This document shows positions 1 to 5,001 of a DNA stretch of 7,147 bases, in pieces. Location: NCBI GenBank assembly GCA_947581885.1, contig CANPWF010000084.1:1-7147 (forward strand), read 5' to 3'. The notes below the pieces were generated by a model. It worked only from the letters and a program-made list of their open reading frames with translations, was not told the origin of the DNA and did no database searches. Position numbers and translations under genes: made by a program. Numbering within the stretch: position 1 is the first letter of the stretch; the number at the start of each line of letters is the position of its first letter. This DNA is from an uncultured Clostridia bacterium (lineage in GTDB: Bacteria > Bacillota > Clostridia > Christensenellales > Borkfalkiaceae).

Positions 1-173
1 CTCAACATTAACAGCGTGGTCGATTTGCCGCAGCCCGAGGGACCGAGCAAGCCGACGAGCTCGCCGGAGGGGATCTCGATGTTCATATCCTCTACGGCAT
101 GGACCTCCGTGCCCCCCTTGGTGCGGCTGGGGAAGATCTTTGTCAGGTGCTGAATGGATATCCTCATAAGCAT
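1..173 (-). CDS. ABC transporter ATP-binding protein, N-terminal fragment
   Basis: This is the first 57 codons of an ABC-type ATPase; the rest lies beyond base 1. The fragment reads MLMRISIQHLTKIF, a short variable loop, then HAVEDMNIEIPSGE and a perfect Walker A motif GPSGCGKST (residues 44-52). Phe14 sits where the A-loop aromatic that stacks on adenine is usual. The style resembles ATPases of carbohydrate importers (MalK/UgpC type), but Walker B, the signature motif and any regulatory domain are outside the window, so the substrate cannot be named. The start is either the ATG at 173 or the in-frame ATG at 167. The first overlaps the stop of the upstream 430-residue gene as ATGA. GAGG lies 4 bases before the first ATG and 10 before the second, so either could be used. 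The overlap implies coupling to the upstream membrane protein genes. Confidence 0.9.
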   Translation of the reverse strand, partial: MLMRISIQHLTKIFPSRTKGGTEVHAVEDMNIEIPSGELVGLLGPSGCGKSTTLLML

Positions 174-1465
174 CAAACCTCACGCTTTACTATTTTTATC
201 GTCTTGTTCATTTGATAGCCTTCGACTTCGAGGTTATCGGGAAGGTCCACGGGACCGTACGTTCTGTCGATATCGATGAAGGGGTTGACGTACACCCCCG
301 CCTTCATTCTGAGTGTGGAAGAATAGCCGTTCTCTTTGAGCAGAGTGAAGATGAACTCTTCCCCGCCCCGCGTGTACTTGATCTCGACGCTTCCGTTGAA
401 CTCGGGCACTTCGGAAAGATCGAGCTCCAAGGTGACCGTACTGAAATAATCGTGACCGAATACGTCCTCGTCGCGCGGTTTCTTCTCCTTGTGCGGGATC
501 TTGCACACTTTGAAGAGGAACCATTTGAAGAACTTGATGATGTAATGCGATCCCAAGAGGAAGTCTGCGATGATGTAGATGGCGACGAAGTAGATGATGA
601 CGAACGGGATCGCCTTTTTGTTGGCGCGTTTGTTGACGGCTTTTACCGCCGCCTCGTATTCCGCCGAATGGGATGTGACGGCGCAGTCGGGATCCTCTTC
701 GAGCTTTTCGATGACGGACTCGACGTATTCGTTCCGCTTCGCGTTGAACTTGGCTTTTTCCTCTTCATTCGAGGAAGCAAGCCCCGCGGCGACCCACTCG
801 TTGTATTCCTCGATGTTGCCGAATGTATCGAAGAATTTGCTTTGGAAATCGAGGGGTTCGTCCGCTTCCGCCGTGAAAACCTTGGCGCCCGTCCTATCGA
901 AGAAGTCGAGCTTCTTCACGGAAGGAAGATCGCTTTCCCGCAGTTCGAGGACGATGAAACCGTTTTGGGTGAACGTCGAGATACCGTCTTTGATCCCGTC
1001 GCCGTCGGCATCGTAATCGAGCAGAGGCAGAACTTTCTCTTCGCCCTCCGCCGTCGTCACATGGAGAGAGGTCGCGTTGCCGCCCTTGGAAAATACGTCG
1101 TACTTGCCTTCAACGCCGTACACATACCCTTCGAGAGCCTTGTAAAGCATGCCGTGGCGGGAAGAAGAAGCCGTTTCGGGATCTTCCGCCGTCTCCTTAT
1201 CGTACTCTTCAAAGACGGTCTCAAACAGGATGACCCCGCCGCCGCCCTCGAATTTACAGTCCAAAACGGGCTTTCTGTAAAATCCGACGGGCTCTGCGAG
1301 CACGATGCCCGTTAAAAAGTCGTTGCCGCTCAATGCGTCCTCGATCACCTGCGCGGGGACGGTGAACGTCGCAAAGTACCCGGGCAAGGTCAAGGCGAAC
1401 ACCACACCGATGCCGAATGTAAAAATAAAATAGACGACGGCGGCGAAAATCCTACTTTTCTTCAT
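173..1465 (-). CDS. Two-span membrane protein of unknown function, ABC-linked
   Basis: I do not recognise this 430-residue protein. It begins MKKSR followed by a hydrophobic segment (about 6-28), which suggests an uncleaved signal anchor with the N terminus inside. Residues 29-283 would then be outside; they include an acidic loop DYDADGDGIKD (150-160) that resembles a calcium-binding DxDxDG loop, and a charged helical stretch (about 218-283). A second hydrophobic segment (about 285-304) followed by an aromatic, Lys-containing stretch (305-320) returns the chain to the cytoplasm. The C-terminal 100 residues (331-430) look rich in beta strands and would be cytoplasmic. The start overlaps the last 14 bases of the 98-residue gene, with no clear Shine-Dalgarno, and the stop overlaps the ABC ATPase start. 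A role as an accessory or sensory subunit of that transporter is inference from context only. Confidence 0.85.
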   Translation of the reverse strand: MKKSRIFAAVVYFIFTFGIGVVFALTLPGYFATFTVPAQVIEDALSGNDFLTGIVLAEPVGFYRKPVLDCKFEGGGGVILFETVFEEYDKETAEDPETASSSRHGMLYKALEGYVYGVEGKYDVFSKGGNATSLHVTTAEGEEKVLPLLDYDADGDGIKDGISTFTQNGFIVLELRESDLPSVKKLDFFDRTGAKVFTAEADEPLDFQSKFFDTFGNIEEYNEWVAAGLASSNEEEKAKFNAKRNEYVESVIEKLEEDPDCAVTSHSAEYEAAVKAVNKRANKKAIPFVIIYFVAIYIIADFLLGSHYIIKFFKWFLFKVCKIPHKEKKPRDEDVFGHDYFSTVTLELDLSEVPEFNGSVEIKYTRGGEEFIFTLLKENGYSSTLRMKAGVYVNPFIDIDRTYGPVDLPDNLEVEGYQMNKTIKIVKREV

Positions 1466-1748
1466 TCTTTGAGGGATCTTCGGGCACCTCGTCCATCACA
1501 GCCCCCGCTTCCTCGTTCGAGGACTCGGAGGGATCGCTCGCCGCATTGGTTCCGCTGACGCGCTGAATATTGGACTTGAAAGCGACTTCTCGCTTTTTGA
1601 GATTGTCGCGTTGTTCTTTGTATTGCTTCTTGTTGAAAACGGGGATCAGGAAATACACTGCAACGCAGACGACAACGATCGCCGCGAGCACGATGAAAAA
1701 GATGATGTCTGTTGAGTTGAGTGGATTCAGAGCCAATAAACCGAGCAT
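1452..1748 (-). CDS. Small single-span membrane protein, unknown function
   Basis: This 98-residue protein opens the left-hand operon. It has a short N-terminal stretch (MLGLLALNPLNSTD), one strong transmembrane segment (about 14-38), then a basic, helix-prone region (NKKQYKEQRDNLKKREVAFKSN, about 39-60) and an acidic, Ser/Glu-rich disordered tail that ends NEEK. The open frame extends upstream to 1802, but the ATG at 1748 is preferred. It follows a strong purine-rich ribosome site with 2-3 bases of spacing after GAGGAAG, and it puts the membrane segment near the N terminus. The stop lies inside the next gene (14-base overlap). I do not recognise a family. Its place ahead of a two-span membrane protein and an ABC ATPase suggests a membrane-complex partner, which is inference. 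Confidence 0.8.
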   Translation of the reverse strand: MLGLLALNPLNSTDIIFFIVLAAIVVVCVAVYFLIPVFNKKQYKEQRDNLKKREVAFKSNIQRVSGTNAASDPSESSNEEAGAVMDEVPEDPSKNEEK

Positions 1749-1750
1749 AT

Positions 1751-1764
1751 CTTCCTCTCTTCCT
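1751..1764 (-). promoter_or_regulatory. Ribosome binding site that fixes the 98-residue gene start
   Basis: The minus strand reads AGGAAGAGAGGAAG just before the ATG at 1748, giving two overlapping Shine-Dalgarno-like cores. No comparable site precedes the alternative upstream ATG at 1802, and the upstream extension (MPFARKTVFRKF...) would be read from the leader hairpins. Confidence 0.7.
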
Positions 1765-1769
1765 ACGAA

Positions 1770-1814
1770 CTTTCGGAAAACCGTTTTTCGGGCGAAAGGC
1801 ACAAAGACCTTTCG
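1770..1814 (-). promoter_or_regulatory. Leader with two mutually exclusive hairpins
   Basis: In the transcript of the left operon, CGAAAGG (1808-1814) can pair with CCTTTCG (1793-1799), giving a perfect 7-bp stem with an 8-base loop. The same CTTTCG segment (1793-1798) can instead pair with CGAAAG (1770-1775), with an inner GAAAA/TTTTC stem and a 4-base loop. The two folds compete for one strand. Neither covers the ribosome site at 1751-1764 and neither is followed by a U-run, so a control role is only a suggestion. Confidence 0.4.
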
Positions 1815-1844
1815 ATGCAGTGTGGATCCAACCTTCTGTTTTGA

Positions 1845-1873
1845 ATTATATCATTTCGTAACAAAGATGTCAA
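1845..1873 (-). promoter_or_regulatory. Consensus sigma-A promoter for the membrane protein/ABC operon
   Basis: The minus strand carries TTGACA (1868-1873), a 17-base spacer and TATAAT (1845-1850). The -10 box is preceded by TGA, making an extended -10. An A/T tract (1885-1903) lies upstream where an UP element would sit. Both hexamers match the consensus exactly. Transcription should start near 1838, leaving a leader of about 90 bases before the ATG at 1748. This separates the left operon from the nuclease gene upstream. Confidence 0.9.
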
Positions 1874-1943
1874 TCCTAATTCGGGTATTTTTTTGATAAA
1901 AAACCTTCTCGGATCAAATCTTTTTTTCTCTCCCGACCGCCGA

Positions 1944-1996
1944 GCCCCGCTTTGCCCCCTTCGCGCTTCGATATTTTGAAGAAAACAAGGCGGGGC
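1944..1996 (-). repeat. GC-rich inverted repeat after the nuclease gene
   Basis: The arms 1944-1954 and 1986-1996 pair at 10 of 11 positions (GCCCCGC plus CTTG against its complement), with a loop of about 31 bases. It starts 17 bases after the nuclease stop. No U-run follows on the minus strand (an A-run does), so it does not qualify as a standard intrinsic terminator. It may protect the 3' end of the mRNA or act with a termination factor; both are inference. Confidence 0.35.
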
Positions 1997-2012
1997 GAAG
2001 GAAACACAAGAT

Positions 2013-4130
2013 TTAGTGTTTGCGGCGAAGAAAGAGACCAACACCTGCTACACAGGCGATCATGGCGAACCCGCCTACTGCGGCGATCGCGCTCGTGCAA
2101 CCGCCCTTCTTCTTGGGGGTCTCCTCTTTGTTTTGCGAGCTGTCGGCATTGCCCTGCGCGTTGTTCCCCGCGGAGCCCTGATCGTTCGGCGCAGAACTCT
2201 CGCCCGCGTTTCCGCCCGTCGTGCCGCCGCTCTGCGTGCCGCCGCCCGTAGAAGTTCCGCCCGAGGTGCCGTAGGTGCCGAAGTAGGCGATGTAACTCGA
2301 AGAATCGAGCTTCGTTACGTCCGCTGCCGAAATGGAATCGGTATACGTGCCGTAATTCCCGATCCAATAGGTGCCCGAATCTTCCACCCAAGTGAAGATG
2401 CCGCGCTCGCTGTCCCAAGTCCAGCCCTTGCCCGCCGTGCGGGAATCGTTATATTTTACGTTGATGTGCGTATTCCCGTCCGAACCGGTTTCGACGGCAA
2501 CTTCAAGATACTTCGTCCCCGCCTTGATAACATATTGATCGCCGTCCTTGGTGATGACGAACTGCGCAGCTTCGGAGTAATCCGTCACCGTCTCAATATA
2601 GTATGTCTTGACAAAATTCATTGTCGCATACTGATACGTCCCATTCACGTACATACCGAGAAGGTAGGTGCCCTCTTGCGGTTGGGTGAGACGGTTGAAG
2701 CCGCTCGTCGGGGTCGAAGTTCCGCCGCCCTGCGTGCCGCCGCCCGTCGTACTGCCACCTTGCGTGCCGCCACCCGTAGAGGTGCCGTAGGTGCCGAGTT
2801 GGGCAAGATGATTTTGATCGACATACTGCCAAGCGCAGCCGCCGATCGTCGTATAGTTCCTATCCGAGCGAGTGCCGAGGAAATATTGATCGGAATTGGC
2901 TTCCCAATAGAAGATGCTATGCTCGCTATCCCATTTCCAGCATTTGCCCGCAGTTTGCGAGTTGTTGAACACGGGGTTTGCGTGCGTATTGTTTATCTTA
3001 ATTTCAAGGAATCTTGACCCTTGTTTGATGATCCAACCGTCGTTCGCCGTATCTTCGATCAAATCGTATTGCGCAGCATTCGCGACGTTTGTTGTAGAAT
3101 CGATGTAATAAGTGTCACTCGACAAATTCGCCGTTGCGTAGTTGTCCCCCCCATTGGGCATCATCATGATATAGCTGCCTTCCTGCGGCTCGGTGAGAGG
3201 ATGGAAAGAGGGAGTTTCGGTCGTTGTGCCTGTTCCCGAGCCCGATCCAGAGCCCGAGCCCGTGCCCGTGCCGCCGCCCACTGCGGTGCCGTCGCCCCAA
3301 ATCGCGTTGGCATAGCTTTCGTTGTCGATGAAGGGATTGCGGTTGCCTTGAATTTGATAAACAGCCTCGTTGCGGTTGCGCTCGATCTCGTCGACGGGGT
3401 CGAGCTCATTCCATTCGAGAAGAAGTTCAAAAGCTGCGGTTTCCGAGCTCGCCGAAATGACATTCGTAATGGGAAGCGTTCCGCTTCCTTGACTGTTGAG
3501 CGTACCGCCTACGTTTGTGCCTATGTTATAATGCGTATATACATACATGACGATTCGCGCCGCGTCCCCTTTGACATTGTCAAGCGGCATGAATGTACTG
3601 CTATTGGAATAACCGCCGAGTTCGGAGTTCGCCCCGCTTGTCGTCTTGGAATATTGAGGGGTACCGTTCGTGACATTTCCGTATTTCAAATTTCCGCGCG
3701 AGTTGTTTAACTGCCCCTCCGAAGGACGGATATGGTGCATATCGCTACCTGCGCCGCTCTTCCCCCAAAGGTCGTTGGATAGACTCTGGGGCCAAACGTG
3801 CTCTCTGTTCCACGTGCCTTTGGTGCCGCTGAATGATGTCATGGTCTCGTGCGTATAGAATTCAAGAACGCCGTTTTCCCCATTCAGTGCGGGGTCGGTA
3901 GTCTCTGCATAGTCTCTGCACTCGTCGTATGATGTATATTTGGTATGTGTTCTGACGATCAAATCGTGGAGTTGACCCAAAAGTTCGGTGCCGCTCGTTG
4001 CGGTGATCGAGGAATAGTAGTTCCCTACATCCGCCTCTGCGGGGGCTGCGGAAGGGGCGCAGATAAGCGTTCCAATGAGTGCTGCCGACAGGACGGCTGC
4101 GGACACGAAAACAGCGGAAAACTTCTTCAT
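2013..4130 (-). CDS. Secreted endonuclease I family nuclease with duplicated accessory domains
   Basis: This 705-residue protein has a signal peptide (MKKFSAVFVSAAVLSAALIG, probably cut after an Ala near 28-34) and an endonuclease I domain (about 37-280). The domain shows the family's signature blocks: WNREHVWP (107-114, with the Glu-His pair that binds metal and acts as general base), DMHHIRP (130-136), NNSRGNLKYG (142-151), VKGDAARIVMYV (187-198) and QGNRNPFID (261-269). The family cuts DNA, and some members RNA, with little sequence preference. After a Gly/Ser linker come two related domains (309-450 and 478-622), a long Gly/Ser/Thr linker, and a tail of KKKGGC (673-678), a hydrophobic span and RRKH. 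This suggests surface attachment or tail processing. The start at 4130 is set by AAGGAGAGAGG and the signal peptide; an upstream extension to 4289 would bury the signal. It overlaps the thymidine kinase stop as ATGA. Confidence 0.93.
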   Translation of the reverse strand: MKKFSAVFVSAAVLSAALIGTLICAPSAAPAEADVGNYYSSITATSGTELLGQLHDLIVRTHTKYTSYDECRDYAETTDPALNGENGVLEFYTHETMTSFSGTKGTWNREHVWPQSLSNDLWGKSGAGSDMHHIRPSEGQLNNSRGNLKYGNVTNGTPQYSKTTSGANSELGGYSNSSTFMPLDNVKGDAARIVMYVYTHYNIGTNVGGTLNSQGSGTLPITNVISASSETAAFELLLEWNELDPVDEIERNRNEAVYQIQGNRNPFIDNESYANAIWGDGTAVGGGTGTGSGSGSGSGTGTTTETPSFHPLTEPQEGSYIMMMPNGGDNYATANLSSDTYYIDSTTNVANAAQYDLIEDTANDGWIIKQGSRFLEIKINNTHANPVFNNSQTAGKCWKWDSEHSIFYWEANSDQYFLGTRSDRNYTTIGGCAWQYVDQNHLAQLGTYGTSTGGGTQGGSTTGGGTQGGGTSTPTSGFNRLTQPQEGTYLLGMYVNGTYQYATMNFVKTYYIETVTDYSEAAQFVITKDGDQYVIKAGTKYLEVAVETGSDGNTHINVKYNDSRTAGKGWTWDSERGIFTWVEDSGTYWIGNYGTYTDSISAADVTKLDSSSYIAYFGTYGTSGGTSTGGGTQSGGTTGGNAGESSAPNDQGSAGNNAQGNADSSQNKEETPKKKGGCTSAIAAVGGFAMIACVAGVGLFLRRKH
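2265..3206 (-). repeat. Two tandem copies of an unrecognised ~143-residue domain within the nuclease
   Basis: Copy 1 is residues 309-450 (bases 2781-3206) and copy 2 is residues 478-622 (bases 2265-2699). Both share, in the same order: L-T-x-PQEG-[ST]-Y, YAT-x-N, TYYI or YYI, QYDL/QFVI, a FLEI or YLEV strand, TAGK-x-W-x-WDSE-x-x-IF-x-W, a Tyr-rich Y[FW][LI]G block, and an ending of GTYGT. The last 17 bases of each copy are identical at DNA level (2781-2797 and 2265-2281). Each copy is followed by a Gly/Thr linker containing TGGGTQ. The pattern indicates duplication of a domain-plus-linker unit. The function is unknown; binding of the cell wall, glycans or nucleic acid would fit. Confidence 0.75.
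3227..3274 (-). repeat. Hexanucleotide-type repeat encoding a Gly-Ser/Thr linker
   Basis: This stretch encodes GGGTGTGSGSGSGSGTGT (residues 285-302) through alternating six-base units of the GAGCCC/GTGCCC kind on the plus strand. It joins the nuclease domain to the first accessory domain. Because the unit is six bases, slippage would change linker length without breaking the frame. Confidence 0.6.
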
Positions 4131-4720
4131 GATATACCTCTCTCCTTTTGTTCTTTGATTCTTTTGAGCCAACACCTTCTGCACATGGCAACGTAGCGAT
4201 CGTTGCCGCCGAGCACGACCTGCGAGCCCTCGGTGACGACGTTGCCGTTGTCGTCGAGACGGGCGTTCACCGTCGCCTTCGCACCGCACGTGCAGACGGA
4301 TTTGATTTCGGAAATGGATTCGGCGATCTCGAACAGCCTTCTGCTTCCCGCAAAGAGATGGGTTGTGAAGTCGGTCGCGAGCCCGAAGCAGAGCACGGGG
4401 ATATTCTTTTGGATGACGATATCCGAAAGTTCATCCACCTGCTCGGGGGTGAGGAATTGGCATTCGTCCACGATGATGACGTTGCGGTCGGGATAGACTT
4501 CCTCGTAGAGCTTGAAGAGGCTTTCGTCCTGTCCGACGGCGATCGCGTCCTGTTGAAGCCCGATGCGGGATTTGACGACGGTCGCGCCGTCGCGCGTGTC
4601 GATCGCGGGCTTCAAGAGGAGCACCTTCATGTTCCGCTCCTCGTAGTTGAACTTGGTGATGAGTGCCTGCGCCGTCTTGGAACAGCCCATTGCACCGAAT
4701 TTGAAATAGAGTTTTGCCAT
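4127..4720 (-). CDS. tdk: Thymidine kinase, type II
   Basis: This 197-residue cytoplasmic enzyme transfers phosphate from ATP to thymidine (and deoxyuridine) to make dTMP. Family landmarks in order: N-terminal LYFKFGAMGCSKT P-loop (9-16), NYEERNMKVLLLKPAID (25-41), VDECQFL with the catalytic Glu (84-90, Glu86), FGLATDF (112-118), a zinc-binding ribbon with Cys143/Cys145 and Cys180/Cys183, and the lasso-like VVLGGNDRYVAMCR (168-181). Length is normal for the family. The P-loop is unusual: the Gly before the Lys is Ser (CSKT rather than SGKT). The ATG at 4720 is supported by the family N terminus, yet no Shine-Dalgarno precedes it. The stop overlaps the nuclease start (ATGA). It lies downstream of a pyrimidine phosphorylase, which competes for the same substrate. 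Confidence 0.95.
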   Translation of the reverse strand: MAKLYFKFGAMGCSKTAQALITKFNYEERNMKVLLLKPAIDTRDGATVVKSRIGLQQDAIAVGQDESLFKLYEEVYPDRNVIIVDECQFLTPEQVDELSDIVIQKNIPVLCFGLATDFTTHLFAGSRRLFEIAESISEIKSVCTCGAKATVNARLDDNGNVVTEGSQVVLGGNDRYVAMCRRCWLKRIKEQKERGIS

Positions 4721-4733
4721 CGTGGTTTGGTGA

Positions 4734-4770
4734 TTACGGATCCGCGGCCGAGGGAGTGCAGGGATCGTAA
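4734..4770 (-). promoter_or_regulatory. Hairpin in the thymidine kinase leader
   Basis: On the minus strand TTACGATCC (4762-4770) can pair with GGATCCGTAA (4734-4743), leaving one bulged C and an 18-base loop. Only TCACCAAACCACG separates it from the ATG at 4720, and this stretch holds no Shine-Dalgarno. The hairpin therefore occupies the place where initiation signals are expected. It may be the end of the adjoining repeat rather than a regulator. Confidence 0.4.
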
Positions 4771-4779
4771 GGCTGCGGC

Positions 4780-4825
4780 GATGTCTCGACTCGTTGCCAA
4801 GGGCGGCAACGGCTCGACATGACGT
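4780..4825 (-). repeat. Dispersed-type hairpin repeat, copy 1
   Basis: The minus strand reads CGTCATGTCGAGC, then a perfect 7-bp hairpin (CGTTGCC / GGCAACG, bases 4805-4811 with 4792-4798, loop of six), then GAGTCGAGACATC. The flanks also pair in part. The CGTCATGTCGAG...GTCGAGACAT frame is of the kind seen in many genomes as intergenic repeats that are often mis-annotated as short proteins. Confidence 0.6.
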
Positions 4826-4873
4826 GATTTTATTGCATGCCGTGAACGTGTACGTCCGTTCGTGTTGCGCACG

Positions 4874-4936
4874 TCCGTCCTTCGACGTTGCTCAGGATGA
4901 CGTGCGCCCTACGTTCGGGCAGGATGACGTGCGCCC
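4874..4936 (-). repeat. Dispersed-type repeat, copy 2 with a partial duplicate
   Basis: The minus strand of 4879-4904 reads as CACGTCATCCTGAGC followed by AACGTCGAAGGA, the common CGTCATCCTGAGC-type intergenic repeat. A 16-base stretch of it (plus-strand aggatgacgtgcgccc) occurs at 4894-4909 and again at 4921-4936, a 27-base period, so a truncated second unit lies beside it. Confidence 0.6.
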
Positions 4937-4940
4937 CACC

Positions 4941-4968
4941 GCGTCATGTTGAGCGAAGTCGAAACATG
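4941..4968 (+). repeat. Dispersed-type repeat, copy 3, inverted relative to copies 1 and 2
   Basis: The plus strand reads gcgtcatgttgagcg followed by aagtcgaaacatg. It matches the minus-strand sequence of copy 2 at about 20 of 27 positions, so the two form a long inverted pair. It also holds its own CATGTT/AACATG palindrome (4945-4950 and 4962-4967). It begins 34 bases after the phosphorylase stop and could help end or stabilise that transcript, though no U-run follows. Confidence 0.55.
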
Positions 4969-5001
4969 GATGCGGGATTCACACAAATATGCCGTGAGCG
5001 G

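Noticed and set aside
212..1315. A 367-codon open frame on the plus strand
   Set aside because: It is the antisense shadow of the 430-residue membrane protein, is rich in Asp/Glu/Arg/Val runs typical of such shadows, and has no ribosome site or domain.
1885..1920. T- and A-runs as an intrinsic terminator of the nuclease transcript
   Set aside because: No stable GC stem directly precedes the U-run on the minus strand; the A/T tract fits better as an upstream promoter element.
2016..3017. A 333-codon plus-strand open frame
   Set aside because: It lies opposite the nuclease repeats and consists of Arg/Ala-rich low-complexity sequence mirrored from the Gly-rich linkers.
4131..4289. Upstream extension of the nuclease gene by 53 codons
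   Set aside because: The extension is Arg-rich, lies within tdk in another frame, and would bury a good signal peptide; the ATG at 4130 has a strong ribosome site.
4148..4822. A 224-codon plus-strand open frame
   Set aside because: It is antisense to the thymidine kinase, whose motifs are unambiguous.
4818..4850. A tdk promoter with AATAAAAT as -10
   Set aside because: There is no recognisable -35 at the right distance, and the element lies in repeat sequence; too weak to call.
4627..4872. An 81-codon minus-strand frame across the repeats and the tdk start
   Set aside because: It is translation of the dispersed repeat (RHVEPLPPLATSRD), a common source of false small genes, and overlaps tdk out of frame.
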